64,000 bases of DNA from Tenuifilum sp. 4138str (GTDB lineage Bacteria > Bacteroidota > Bacteroidia > Bacteroidales > Tenuifilaceae). Where the stretch lies: NCBI RefSeq assembly GCF_041102575.1, contig NZ_JBGCUE010000014.1, forward strand, positions 1 to 64,000, given 5' to 3'. The notes under the pieces are model-generated. The model saw only the letters and a program-made list of their open reading frames with translations, had not been told where the DNA came from and ran no database searches. A program made the position numbers and the translations under genes. The first letter of the stretch is position 1. Every line of letters starts with the position of its first letter. Below are positions 42,363 to 51,425 of this stretch, one piece after another.

Positions 42363-43286
42363 TTATTCGGCAAAGGGAGTGTTACTTTCAAAATCGGGAC
42401 GGTAAAATTGGTTGCTAATCAAGTCTTGAACCCAGCCCCTGAAGCCATGATTTTCCAATACTTCAATAACTTTTTGGTACTCATCTTTACCCACGTGTTG
42501 GTTTAACTCTTTAGGAAGTTTAAGTCCTGAAGGAGGGTAGTACTGTGACATAAGTGAGATGTAAAGTCTTGGGGAAATCTCCTCGGCAAGGAAGTTGAGA
42601 AGTTTAATGCTGTCGTTGGCATGACCTGGCAGAACTAAATGCCTGATAATCATTCCAAACTCTGCTAAACCCTCGTTGTTTAGGATTAGGGTTGAACCCT
42701 TTTGCCTATACATTTCTTTAATGGCTTTTGATGCTACCTGAAAATAATCCGATACCCCTGAAAACCTTAGCGCTAATGTGCTGTCGTAATATTTTAAATC
42801 GGGTAAGTAAACGTCAACTATACCCTCAAGCATTTTTAGGGTTTCAACCTTATCGTATCCATTGGAGTTGTATACAATAATAGGCTTATAGCCCGATTTA
42901 TTCAATGAATTTACAATATCAACCATCTGGGCCACTTGGTGCGACGGTGAAACAAAGCCAACCATTCCAATACCAGTGTTGAGTATGCTTTTTATCTCAT
43001 CAACAATTACTTTAGTATCGGTTAACCAGTTTCTACTTTGCTTTGTATTTCTACTAATTTGGTGGTTTTGGCAGAAAATGCATTGCAGGTTACAATGCGC
43101 AAAAAAAACGTTACAAATTCCTTTTTCACCTGATATAATTGGCTCCTCACCTTTGTGAGGAAAAATTGATGATACAACTGGATTTACCCCAACATTACAG
43201 AAACCAGTCTGGGCATACCTATCAATGCCGCATTCATGGGGGCATAGGGTGCAGTAGCTTAAATCAAAGATTTTATTTTCATCCAT
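42363..43286 (-). CDS. Radical SAM protein, PflA/PflX-like
   Basis: The 307-residue protein has an N-terminal cluster of Cys (YCTLCPHECGIDRY, FCNVGVNPVV) and then the radical SAM motif CNLQCIFCQN (Cys-x3-Cys-x2-Cys). It continues with KSILNTGIGMVGFVSPSH, ILNNEGLAEFGMIIRHLVLPGHAND and RLYISLMSQYYPP, typical of the COG1313/PflX-type family of uncharacterised pyruvate formate-lyase activase relatives. A glycyl-radical enzyme partner is not visible in this window. It is divergent from the acyl-CoA synthetase gene by about 100 bases. Confidence 0.88.
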   Translation of the reverse strand: MDENKIFDLSYCTLCPHECGIDRYAQTGFCNVGVNPVVSSIFPHKGEEPIISGEKGICNVFFAHCNLQCIFCQNHQISRNTKQSRNWLTDTKVIVDEIKSILNTGIGMVGFVSPSHQVAQMVDIVNSLNKSGYKPIIVYNSNGYDKVETLKMLEGIVDVYLPDLKYYDSTLALRFSGVSDYFQVASKAIKEMYRQKGSTLILNNEGLAEFGMIIRHLVLPGHANDSIKLLNFLAEEISPRLYISLMSQYYPPSGLKLPKELNQHVGKDEYQKVIEVLENHGFRGWVQDLISNQFYRPDFESNTPFAE

Positions 43287-43383
43287 GCCACAAAAATACT
43301 AAACCTATTTTAGGTATGATTAGGTGAGTTGCAAAACAAAATTTTATAGTTTTGTCTATGCTAATGGTGAAAATTTTGAAACG

Positions 43384-45291
43384 ATGAAAACAATAATCGA
43401 TCTTTTTGAGGAGAGCGTAAGTAAGTTTTCCGATAATCCTTACATTTGGGAGAAAGTAACCGATAGGTACGAACCAACATCTTACACCCAAACACGAACT
43501 GAGGTTTACCGTTTAGCTGCAGGGCTATTAAGCCTTGGAGTAAAGAAAGATGACAAGATTGCGTTACTGAGCGAAGGACGCAAGCTTTGGGTAATAAGTG
43601 AATTGGGGATACTCTATACTGGTGCTGTAAATGTTCCTCTTTCGGTAAAGCTAGATGGTAATGACTTACTATTCCGATTGGTTCATTCCGAAACATCTAT
43701 GATTTTTGTATCGGGACAGCAAGCATCAAAGGTTGAAAAGTTACGCTCACAGTTACCTAACGTCAAAAGGGTAATATACCTCGATCAGCCGGAAAGGTTA
43801 GAGGGCGACGATCTGTTCGTTGGTGATGTTTTAAAGCTAGGCGAAGAATTTCTTAAGAATAACCCCGGAAAAGTTGAGGAGGTTTCAAAAAGCATTAAAC
43901 CTGCCGATTATGCCAATATCAGCTATACTTCAGGCACCACAGCCGATCCTAAGGGTATAATTCTTTCGCATAGAAACTACACTGCTAATGTTGAGCAGGC
44001 CTTAACCCTTATGGAGATACCTGTTCATTATAAAACGCTGCTAATTCTCCCGCTCGACCACTGCTTTGCGCATGTAGCCGGTTTATACTCATTTATGGCT
44101 AAGGGAGCAAGTATAGCTACCGTTCAGGTTGGCAAGACCCCCATGGATACTTTGAAAAATATCCCCATAAACATCAAGGAGCTTAAACCAAACCTTTTAC
44201 TCAGCGTGCCCGCTTTAGCCAAGAACTTCAAAAAAAATATTGAAAACGGCATAAGGGCAAAGGGAAAATTTACTGAGGCGCTTTTTAACCACGCCCTGAA
44301 AATCTCCTACAAGTACAATAAGGAGGGTTGGAATAAGGGAACCGGCTTTACTTTCATTTACAAGCCCCTTATATGGCTTTACGATAAAATTTTATTCAGC
44401 AAAATACGCGAGGTATTTGGTGGTGAGCTCGATTTCTTCATTGGTGGCGGGGCATTACTTGATATTGAGCTACAACGCTTTTACTATGCCATTGGAATTC
44501 CAATGCTACAAGGCTACGGATTGTCGGAAGCAACTCCCATTATCAGTTCAAACTCGTTAAAACGCCATAAACTGGGTTCATCGGGTCACCTGGTAAAATA
44601 CCTTGAACTTAAAATTTGCGATGAGAATGGCAATGAACTACCTGTAGGGGAAAAAGGCGAAATTGTTGTCAAGGGCGAGAACGTAATGGTGGGTTACTGG
44701 AAGAACGAGAAGGCAACCGCCGAAACGGTGCGCGATGGATGGCTTTACACTGGCGATATGGGATACATGGACAAGGATGGCTTCCTTTACGTTTTAGGAA
44801 GGTTCAAAAGCTTGCTTATTGCCAGCGATGGCGAAAAGTATAGCCCCGAAGGAATTGAAGAGTCGTTGGTTCAGCACTCCAAGTTTATTGATAGTGTTGT
44901 GCTTCACAACAACCAAAAGCCTTACACCACAGCCCTAATTGTTCCCTCAAAGGAGGCACTGAAAAAAGCCATTGCGGCTAAGGGTATCGACCCTGAATCG
45001 CACGAAGCCGCCAAGGAGGCCATTGCCATAATAAACAATGAGATAGCCCGCTTTAAACCCGGTGGCGAGTTTGGCGATATGTTCCCTGAACGATGGCTAC
45101 CTACAACCTTTGCCATTCTTGATGAACCCTTTACTGAGCAGAACGGTTTAGTTAATAGTACACTGAAGGTAGTTAGAGGAAAAGTTGAAAAACTCTATGA
45201 GAATCGCCTGGAATTCATGTACACCCCAAGTGGCAAAAATATTGTTAACGATGCAAATATCCAGTCGGTTCAAAGCTTACTTAAAAATTAA
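43384..45291 (+). CDS. AMP-dependent acyl-CoA synthetase
   Basis: A 635-residue adenylate-forming enzyme that probably activates long-chain fatty acids to acyl-CoA. Seen: the A3 motif SYTSGTTADPKGIILSHRNY, the A5 motif GYGLSEATPIISSNS, GEIVVKGENVMVGYWKNE, the A7-A8 region YTGDMGYMDKDGFLYVLGRFKSLLI, and a C-terminal Lys region (STLKVVRGKVEKLYE). Two cytoplasmic helices are not obvious. I use ATG 43384 (MKTIIDLFEESV); the frame is open to 43324 but with no better N-terminus. TAGTTTTG at 43347-43354 is a possible -7 box. A terminator follows. Confidence 0.92.
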   Translation: MKTIIDLFEESVSKFSDNPYIWEKVTDRYEPTSYTQTRTEVYRLAAGLLSLGVKKDDKIALLSEGRKLWVISELGILYTGAVNVPLSVKLDGNDLLFRLVHSETSMIFVSGQQASKVEKLRSQLPNVKRVIYLDQPERLEGDDLFVGDVLKLGEEFLKNNPGKVEEVSKSIKPADYANISYTSGTTADPKGIILSHRNYTANVEQALTLMEIPVHYKTLLILPLDHCFAHVAGLYSFMAKGASIATVQVGKTPMDTLKNIPINIKELKPNLLLSVPALAKNFKKNIENGIRAKGKFTEALFNHALKISYKYNKEGWNKGTGFTFIYKPLIWLYDKILFSKIREVFGGELDFFIGGGALLDIELQRFYYAIGIPMLQGYGLSEATPIISSNSLKRHKLGSSGHLVKYLELKICDENGNELPVGEKGEIVVKGENVMVGYWKNEKATAETVRDGWLYTGDMGYMDKDGFLYVLGRFKSLLIASDGEKYSPEGIEESLVQHSKFIDSVVLHNNQKPYTTALIVPSKEALKKAIAAKGIDPESHEAAKEAIAIINNEIARFKPGGEFGDMFPERWLPTTFAILDEPFTEQNGLVNSTLKVVRGKVEKLYENRLEFMYTPSGKNIVNDANIQSVQSLLKN

Positions 45292-45317
45292 GAACTATAT
45301 CATCACAAATTTGTTGT

Positions 45318-45352
45318 AAGGAGGGCACTTAAATGTCCTCCTTTTTTTTAAC
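45318..45352 (+). terminator. Terminator after the acyl-CoA synthetase gene
   Basis: AAGGAGGGCA/TGTCCTCCTT stem (45318-45327/45334-45343, one G-T pair) with a T-run of eight. Confidence 0.9.
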
Positions 45353-45374
45353 TTTACTAAAAAGACTTTAACGC

Positions 45375-45842
45375 ATGGAACGATACCTTAAAGCACTACA
45401 AAGGGGAATAATTTACTTAACCCTTTTTATTATCTCGCTACTATTAATTATAGCGTTAATTGACGTTTTTATTAAGCTATACGATGGGTTGATAAATAAT
45501 CCACTTCGAGCTTTTATTGAATTGCAATATCCTCAGCTTATCGATTTATTTTTAGTAATTATTATTGGGGTTGAGCTACTGGAAACCATAAAAGGTTTCC
45601 TCAGGGACGAGATACTCCATGTGGAGCTTGTGGTTTTGGTTGCCATAATTGCTATCTCACGCAAGGTTATAGTATGGGGAATTTCAAAAACCACATCGCA
45701 GGAGATGTTTTCCCTGGCTGCCATGCTGGCTGCCCTGGCATTAACCTATTGGGTTATTAAAACTTGCTATAAAAAGAAGTATAACAAGTTAGGGTCAAAC
45801 CTTCCAAAGGCAAATTCTAGTTGTGGCGATGTTAATGTTTGA
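45375..45842 (+). CDS. PsiE-like membrane protein
   Basis: A 155-residue protein with four hydrophobic helices (about 12-30, 55-75, 83-100, 112-130). LFLVIIIGVELLETIKGFLRDEILHVELVVLVAIIAISRKVIVW is the phosphate-starvation-inducible E (PsiE) signature. PsiE function is unknown; it is induced by phosphate limitation in enterobacteria, but no Pho-like element is recognisable here. The charged Lys-rich tail is short. It is a single gene between a terminator and the methyltransferase gene. Confidence 0.8.
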   Translation: MERYLKALQRGIIYLTLFIISLLLIIALIDVFIKLYDGLINNPLRAFIELQYPQLIDLFLVIIIGVELLETIKGFLRDEILHVELVVLVAIIAISRKVIVWGISKTTSQEMFSLAAMLAALALTYWVIKTCYKKKYNKLGSNLPKANSSCGDVNV

Positions 45843-45933
45843 TAATATTAGGTGTAATAAACTTTTTTTAACACATCCAGCGGAGGTTTAAACTACCCTG
45901 GGGCTTACCTTAGCATTTCATAGAATAGCGAAA

Positions 45934-46743
45934 ATGAGAAAGGGAGCCTTGGGGATTTTGATGAGTTATCTTCATTTCAGGAAGAAATGCTTACCGAAAG
46001 GGGGATATGGCATACATTCACCTTTTGTTTTTGATCTGTATACCACTACAATTGAAAACGATAGCAGGGAATCGGTCTTTGAGAGTATTGAAGTGTACCG
46101 CAAGGAGCTGTTAGGCTGCGATATTGGAATTATTCGTAAATCGATTGCCGAAAGCCTGAATGGGGGATTTAGAGGAGAACTGGTTAAGCTAAGTAGAATT
46201 GCCCGAACTGCTTCTGTACCACCACACCTGGGGAGGTTGCTATACAGGATTGTAAATCGCTTTAAACCCAATGTAATGCTCGAACTTGGAACATCGGTTG
46301 GTATTAGCTCAATGTACATTGCCAAGGCAAACCCACAAGGAGTTCTTTATACCATTGAAGGCGATGAAGCAGTTTTTGGAATTGCCCAAAAACGTTTCGA
46401 TACCATGAATATTACAAATATTAAACCCATTTGTGGTATATTTGAAACAGAATTGCCAAGTATTGCAAGGGAAGTACCCGGTTTCGATTTTGTTTTTATT
46501 GACGGTGACCATAACGGGACTAAACTTTTGCAGTATTTCAACGTCATACTTCCAAAGTTAAATGAAAATTCAGTGGTTGTGGTTGACGATATTCGCTGGA
46601 GTAACGATATGGAAGATGCCTGGAGGGAACTCAAGGCCAACAGGCAAGTGTCAGTTTCCATTGACCTGTTTAGGTGTGGAGTGCTTTTCTTCAGGAAAGG
46701 CATAGCCAAACAAAATTTTATGCTTCGATACGGACCATTCTAA
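45934..46743 (+). CDS. Class I SAM-dependent methyltransferase
   Basis: The 269-residue protein has the O-methyltransferase-like Rossmann domain: PNVMLELGTSVGISSMYIAKANPQG (motif I), LYTIEGDEAVFGIAQKRF (motif II with acidic Glu), FDFVFIDGDHNGTKLLQYF (motif IV) and VVVVDDIRWSNDMEDAW. The N-terminal extension has GGYGIHSPFVFDLYT, common in a Bacteroidota subfamily of unknown substrate. Start ATG 45934; ATG 45961 is an alternative. It lies 25 bases upstream of the ABC ATPase gene on the same strand and may share a transcript with it. Confidence 0.88.
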   Translation: MRKGALGILMSYLHFRKKCLPKGGYGIHSPFVFDLYTTTIENDSRESVFESIEVYRKELLGCDIGIIRKSIAESLNGGFRGELVKLSRIARTASVPPHLGRLLYRIVNRFKPNVMLELGTSVGISSMYIAKANPQGVLYTIEGDEAVFGIAQKRFDTMNITNIKPICGIFETELPSIAREVPGFDFVFIDGDHNGTKLLQYFNVILPKLNENSVVVVDDIRWSNDMEDAWRELKANRQVSVSIDLFRCGVLFFRKGIAKQNFMLRYGPF

Positions 46744-46768
46744 CAAGTAAAATATAATAACCTAGTAT

Positions 46769-47500
46769 ATGAGCGAGCATTACTTAATCAACATTACAAA
46801 CATTAAAAAGTACTACCAGGTAGGAAGCGTTGTTGTGAAAGCCTTAAAAGGGGTCGACCTAACCATAAAACGTAATGAGTATGTAGCAATTATGGGGCCT
46901 TCGGGTTCTGGAAAATCAACCCTGATGAACATTCTGGGTTGTTTGGATACGCCAACCGATGGTACCTATATACTCAATGGAACAGATGTAAGCAAGTTGT
47001 CCGACGACCGGTTAGCCGAAATCCGTAATAAGGAAATTGGGTTTGTTTTCCAAACCTTCAACCTCTTACCCCGTTACACTGCACTCGATAATGTAATGCT
47101 ACCGCTAATTTATGCCGGAATACCAAAACATGAGCGTATTGAAATGGCAAAGTTAGCCCTTAAGAATGTTGGGCTTGACGACCGAATGGAACATAAACCA
47201 AACGAGCTCTCTGGCGGTCAGCGTCAGCGCGTTGCCGTGGCACGAGCCCTAGTAAATAGCCCTTCTATCATTCTCGCCGATGAGCCTACTGGTAACCTCG
47301 ACTCAAAAACATCTATCGATATTATGAACCTTTTCGAGGATATCTATGAGCAAGGCAATACCATAATTGTTGTTACCCACGAGGAGGATATTGCCCGCCA
47401 TGCCCGGAGAATTGTTAGGCTCCGTGATGGTCATATTGAGTCGGATGAACCAAATCCAAACCCTATTCTAAGGCAAAAAGTTGTAATTACTGAACAATAA
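46769..47500 (+). CDS. ABC transporter ATP-binding protein, MacB/LolD type
   Basis: A 243-residue ATPase with [18 protein letters not shown] (Walker A), [32 protein letters not shown], the signature [30 protein letters not shown] (Walker B) and the H-loop [12 protein letters not shown]. The pattern ([13 protein letters not shown]) is that of the MacB/LolD/FtsE group that works with FtsX-like permeases. No permease gene is next to it, so it is an orphan ATPase here. Its role may be lipoprotein release, efflux or cell division. Confidence 0.93.
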   Translation: MSEHYLINITNIKKYYQVGSVVVKALKGVDLTIKRNEYVAIMGPSGSGKSTLMNILGCLDTPTDGTYILNGTDVSKLSDDRLAEIRNKEIGFVFQTFNLLPRYTALDNVMLPLIYAGIPKHERIEMAKLALKNVGLDDRMEHKPNELSGGQRQRVAVARALVNSPSIILADEPTGNLDSKTSIDIMNLFEDIYEQGNTIIVVTHEEDIARHARRIVRLRDGHIESDEPNPNPILRQKVVITEQ

Positions 47501-47577
47501 ATATTGGTTTGCGTTGATTTAAATATTTCTTGTTTAAACAAGGTAGATAAACTATATTGCAACGCAACAATTATTGT

Positions 47578-48126
47578 ATGAAAATTTACACAAAAACAGG
47601 CGATAAGGGCTCAACATCGCTGATAGGCGGAACTCGCGTTCCCAAGTACCATCCACGGATTGAAACCTATGGCACAGTAGATGAGCTGATTGCATTCACC
47701 GGTTTGCTCCGCGACCAGGATATCGATAGACACACTGTTGAAACCCTCATATTTATTCAGGATAGGTTAATGAACTGTGCATCGATACTTGCTGCGGACT
47801 GCACCGATTGCAAGGTAAGGATACCTAAGATTGAAAGCGCCGATATACAACGTCTGGAGAATGAGATTGATGCCATGGATGCTCAGCTTGAGCCTTTAAC
47901 ATCGTTTGTGCTACCCGGAGGTCATCCGGTTGTTTCGTTTTGCCATGTTTGCCGAACCGTTTGCCGCAGAGCCGAACGTTTGGTTACTCACCTAGCTGAA
48001 GAAACACCACTCCCTGAAAATCTTGTAGTTTTCCTTAACCGGCTTAGCGATTACTTTTTTACCCTTTCACGGAAACTTGGCAAGGATTTTGGAGTTGAGC
48101 AAATAAAATGGCAGCCTAATTTGTAA
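47578..48126 (+). CDS. Cob(I)alamin adenosyltransferase, PduO type
   Basis: A ~182-residue protein that transfers the adenosyl group of ATP to Co(I) of corrinoids to give coenzyme B12. Seen: IYTKTGDKGSTSLIGGTRVPKYHPR (ATP-binding), EAYGTVDEL-like ETYGTVDELIAFTGLLRD, VLPGGHPVVSFCHVCRTVCRRAERLV and FLNRLSDYFFTLSRKLGKDFG. Start is ATG 47578; a TTG upstream in frame (47557) is less likely. A promoter for the next small gene overlaps its 3' end. Confidence 0.95.
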   Translation: MKIYTKTGDKGSTSLIGGTRVPKYHPRIETYGTVDELIAFTGLLRDQDIDRHTVETLIFIQDRLMNCASILAADCTDCKVRIPKIESADIQRLENEIDAMDAQLEPLTSFVLPGGHPVVSFCHVCRTVCRRAERLVTHLAEETPLPENLVVFLNRLSDYFFTLSRKLGKDFGVEQIKWQPNL

Positions 48127-48148
48127 TTCCAAAAAATTTATATATTTG
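48120..48148 (+). promoter_or_regulatory. Promoter of the DUF2795 gene
   Basis: TTTG at 48120-48123 and TATATTTG at 48141-48148, 17 bases apart. It overlaps the stop of the adenosyltransferase gene. Confidence 0.65.
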
Positions 48149-48208
48149 TGTGGTTGTCAATAAAGATATTTTACTGACAATCAGTTTTTTAATAAACTTA
48201 AAAGCACT

Positions 48209-48430
48209 ATGTATTGGACATTAGAATTAGCATCCAAGTTAGAAGATGCACCATGGCCAGCAACAAAGGAAGAGTTAATTGATTACGCCATTCGTTCTGG
48301 CGCACCTCTTGAGGTAATTGAAAATCTTCAGGAGCTGGAGGACGATAATGAAATTTACGAGAGCATTGAAGATATCTGGCCCGACTATCCTACAAAAGAA
48401 GACTTTCTTTTTAACGAGGATGAGTACTAA
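48209..48430 (+). CDS. DUF2795 family small acidic protein
   Basis: A 73-residue acidic protein: MYWTLELASKLEDAPWPATKEELIDYAIRSGAPLEVIENLQELEDDNEIYESIEDIWPDYP. The helix-rich part fits DUF2795 (PATKEELI-x-YA-x2-GAP-x2-VI-x-NLQEL), a short conserved family of unknown function widespread in Bacteroidota. It has its own promoter and a strong terminator, so it is a single-gene transcript, probably well expressed. Confidence 0.85.
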   Translation: MYWTLELASKLEDAPWPATKEELIDYAIRSGAPLEVIENLQELEDDNEIYESIEDIWPDYPTKEDFLFNEDEY

Positions 48431-48437
48431 AAAAATT

Positions 48438-48464
48438 AAGGAGAGGTTAACCTCTCCTTTTTCC
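48438..48464. terminator. Bidirectional terminator
   Basis: AAGGAGAGG/CCTCTCCTT stem (48438-48446/48451-48459) with loop TTAA. A T-run follows on the plus side and an A-run precedes it. It serves the DUF2795 gene and probably the convergent OstA-like gene. Confidence 0.88.
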
Positions 48465-50057
48465 TTATTTGCTTTTGCTGCCTAGTATTTCGAGTCGCTT
48501 TTTATTACCAAGTTCCACCGGTTGCACCTTAAAGTCCCTTGGTATTATGCTGTTCCTATTAGCCGGACGTTTAGCCTCATGCCATTTGAAACCCTTAAGC
48601 ATAACATCTTCCTGTTCAACTTTCTCAATGGGGTAAAGGTTTGATGATGGTTTCTCGCGGAAGGTAACCCGGCTTACTTTATTATCCTTTACCAGGATTG
48701 AAATTTTTGCACTCTCGGAACGGTTGGCTAATGTAAGAGTGTTGCCATCGCGTATAAAGTAAACCGCTTGCCCATTTCCATTTACATCAATCTTTTCCGC
48801 CTTACCGTTATTAAAAAATGCGGTTATGGTTTTACCTTTAATCTGGTTGTAAAATTTGTCTTGCTCAAATGAGGTAATGAAGGCATTGCCGTTAAAATCC
48901 ATTCGGTTTATTTTGTTATTTTTTGAGTGAATGGTTATGTGTTCGGCAGTCATTTGGTTTACATCGTTCCAGAGGATAGGATCAACATACATATCAATTG
49001 CCGAGTCGCGGGTGTTGTATAACATTGAGTCGCATAGCCCCTGAACATCGCGCCTGTAAAAAGTAACATTGCCTAGCGCTTTAAGAATTCTATAGGTGGA
49101 GTCCGTTGATTTTTCATGTTTTTTGCTAACTACTTTAAAGTAGTTTGCCTTAAGGAATAAACTATCGGAATCATCAATTAGCATCAGGTAGGGGTTGTCC
49201 GTTACCTCGGCTTGCTCGGTTTCCTGCCAAAAATTAGCTTTTTGCCCATAGATGTAAGCCCTGTTAACAGTGTCAATTAGCACTACATTTCCAATTGCCC
49301 GGGCAAACTTACTGGATTTGTCGTAGAAAATGTTGTCGCCAAATATTTTATTCTCCTTGCTAAGTATGTAAGCATTTTGTTGTAGGTTGGTTTGCTCATT
49401 TTTTTTATTGTACCAACCCTTTTCGCAGTAAGCAAAATTATCCTTATTAAAGATGTGGGTTGGTCCAAAGAAGTAAGCAAGTTCATTCTTGGTGCTGTAG
49501 CTAAGGGAGTCGGTGTATATTGTTCCATCGGGGTCAACCATCACTACGTTTCCAGCAAACGATAGGAGGTTGGAAGAGCGGTTAAAGTAGCCCCGCTGGC
49601 TGGTTAGCTTCGACTCCTTTGAGGTAATTACACCCGGAGTTGTATAGTAGGCAACATTCGTTTTTGAGTTAAAGTATAGGGTTTGGGTAGTAAGCGTGGT
49701 TTCGTCGTCAATTAGTTTAACCTCTTTTCCGGTTATCTTACCTACTGAGGTTTTGCCATCAAAGTGAAGGGTTTGACCGGTTATTCGGGTTGAACCCTGT
49801 TGAATGCTAACATTACCAAAGGCATCAAACCAGTTATCATCGGGATTATGGTAAGCGCTGTCGCAGACTATACGGGTGTTTTCGTGCTGAAAGCGTACAT
49901 TCCCAATATACCTGATAATTTTCTGGCCATCAATATTGAGGTTTTTCATGCTCTTTGCCCCTTCAAACCTAATTCGGGTTTTTTGTTGAGCTTGAGCGCC
50001 TGTGAGCAATCCCAGCAGAATAGGTATAATAATAAGAATACGAAGTATGGATTTCAT
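48465..50057 (-). CDS. OstA-like LPS-transport-type protein
   Basis: About 530 residues with a signal peptide (MKSILRILIIIPILLGLLTGAQAQ) and repeated OstA/LptA β-jellyroll units: KIIRYIGNVRFQHENTRIVCDSAYHN, WFDAFGNVSIQQGSTRITGQTLHFDG, LSFAGNVVMVDPDGTIYTDSL, FARAIGNVVLIDTVNR and others. It is longer than LptA and lacks an obvious LptD barrel, so it is the Bacteroidota OstA-like scaffold thought to guide LPS through the periplasm. The start is ATG 50057; the frame is open slightly upstream. It lies 11 bases behind the SurA-type gene on the same strand and so belongs to the outer-membrane biogenesis block. Confidence 0.9.
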   Translation of the reverse strand: MKSILRILIIIPILLGLLTGAQAQQKTRIRFEGAKSMKNLNIDGQKIIRYIGNVRFQHENTRIVCDSAYHNPDDNWFDAFGNVSIQQGSTRITGQTLHFDGKTSVGKITGKEVKLIDDETTLTTQTLYFNSKTNVAYYTTPGVITSKESKLTSQRGYFNRSSNLLSFAGNVVMVDPDGTIYTDSLSYSTKNELAYFFGPTHIFNKDNFAYCEKGWYNKKNEQTNLQQNAYILSKENKIFGDNIFYDKSSKFARAIGNVVLIDTVNRAYIYGQKANFWQETEQAEVTDNPYLMLIDDSDSLFLKANYFKVVSKKHEKSTDSTYRILKALGNVTFYRRDVQGLCDSMLYNTRDSAIDMYVDPILWNDVNQMTAEHITIHSKNNKINRMDFNGNAFITSFEQDKFYNQIKGKTITAFFNNGKAEKIDVNGNGQAVYFIRDGNTLTLANRSESAKISILVKDNKVSRVTFREKPSSNLYPIEKVEQEDVMLKGFKWHEAKRPANRNSIIPRDFKVQPVELGNKKRLEILGSKSK

Positions 50058-50068
50058 CTCAATTATGC

Positions 50069-51418
50069 CTACTTTATCCAACCCTTACTTTGGAAATCGC
50101 AACTATGAAAATCATTATCAATCCTGATGTAGAACGATTTTATTTTTTTTGAAACCCAGTCCCTGAGTATCTCGTTTTCCTTACTCGACTTGGCCATTTC
50201 CTGAATTTTATCGTAATCGTCTTTCAGGTTAGCCTTATGGGCAGGCACAATTCGTTTAACCTTGATGATTTTAAAAACGATATTTGCAAGCTCATCGCGC
50301 GACTCAAAGGGTGCGCTATACTCGCCCTCTTTTAGGTCTTTTATTGCATAAAAGTCCGATGGCTGCAAGTGCTCTTTCTCAAACAGCGAGGTATTGGTAA
50401 AGGGGTTGATCATCAAGCCCTTGTTTAGGTTTGATTTTTTATCCTCGGAGAAACGGAGCGCAGCGTTCTCAAAGGTAATACTATCGTTGCGGATAAGCGT
50501 GGCAATGCTGTCGAGCTTTTGAACTGCTTTTGAAAGCAAATCGGTTGTGAACTGAGGTTTGAGAAGGATATGCCTAACGTTTACCTGGTCGTTTCGTCGT
50601 TCAATCATCTGGATGATGTGCAATCCGTACTCGGTTTCCACCACCTGGCTAATTTGACCTTCCTTAAGGTTAAATGCGGCATCGGCAAATGCCTTAACAA
50701 GCTCTTCGCGTGAACGGAAACCCAACTCTCCGCCCTTTATGGCCGATGCTCTATCCTCAGAGTAGAGGGCGGCAAGGGTTGAAAATCGTTCACCATTAAG
50801 TATTCGATTACGAATCTCAAGCAGCTTTTCTTTAGCCTCAAGCTTAGCCTTTTCGGCATCGGGGGGATAAATTGCAATCTGTTGAAGTTCGTACTGCATG
50901 GGTATGTCGGGTAGGCTATCGGAGGGAATTTTCTTGTAAAAAGCTTTTACGTCCGATGGGGTTATTTTAACCTTATCTACAATCTTACGCTGCATCTGCT
51001 GGGTTAGCTGTTGCTCGCGTATGATTTCTCTTAAATCATCTTTAATTTCAAATATCGGTTTGTTAAAGTAATTCTCCAGTGCCTTTTCCGATCCAATTTG
51101 ATTGATAAAGTACTTTAAACGACGGTCAACTTCGCTTTCAACTGAACCTTCGTTTACCTCAATACTATCAATTTTGGCCTGGGTTATTAGAAGTTTCTGA
51201 ATAAGGAGTTGCTCCAATAACTGGCAACGGTCGATATTAGCATTTGTACTGCCTTGCATTTTAATGCGCAGGAGTTCCTGCTCAACATCGGATAGAAGTA
51301 TGCGCTCATTTCCAACAACTGCAATTACCTTGTCGATAGAGATATTTTCCTGCGCGTGCGAACTAAAACTAAACGAAAAAATCAATAAAAAAAGTGTAGG
51401 TAAACTAAATGCTTTCAT
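50069..51418 (-). CDS. SurA-type periplasmic peptidyl-prolyl isomerase
   Basis: A ~449-residue protein: signal peptide (MKAFSLPTLFLLIFSFSFSSHAQ), SurA N-terminal chaperone domain (IDKVIAVVGNERILLSDVEQELLRIK), one clear parvulin domain (MQYELQQIAIYPPD ... GGELGFRSREELVKAFADAAFNLKEGQISQVVETEYGLHIIQMIERR), and a second degenerate one (VRHILLKPQFTTDLLSKAVQKLDSIATLI). It should escort outer-membrane proteins to the Bam machinery. The start is ATG 51418, eight bases after the stop of the upstream lipoprotein gene. Third of three isomerase-family genes in a row behind guaB. Confidence 0.93.
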   Translation of the reverse strand: MKAFSLPTLFLLIFSFSFSSHAQENISIDKVIAVVGNERILLSDVEQELLRIKMQGSTNANIDRCQLLEQLLIQKLLITQAKIDSIEVNEGSVESEVDRRLKYFINQIGSEKALENYFNKPIFEIKDDLREIIREQQLTQQMQRKIVDKVKITPSDVKAFYKKIPSDSLPDIPMQYELQQIAIYPPDAEKAKLEAKEKLLEIRNRILNGERFSTLAALYSEDRASAIKGGELGFRSREELVKAFADAAFNLKEGQISQVVETEYGLHIIQMIERRNDQVNVRHILLKPQFTTDLLSKAVQKLDSIATLIRNDSITFENAALRFSEDKKSNLNKGLMINPFTNTSLFEKEHLQPSDFYAIKDLKEGEYSAPFESRDELANIVFKIIKVKRIVPAHKANLKDDYDKIQEMAKSSKENEILRDWVSKKIKSFYIRIDNDFHSCDFQSKGWIK

Positions 51419-51425
51419 GGTTGTA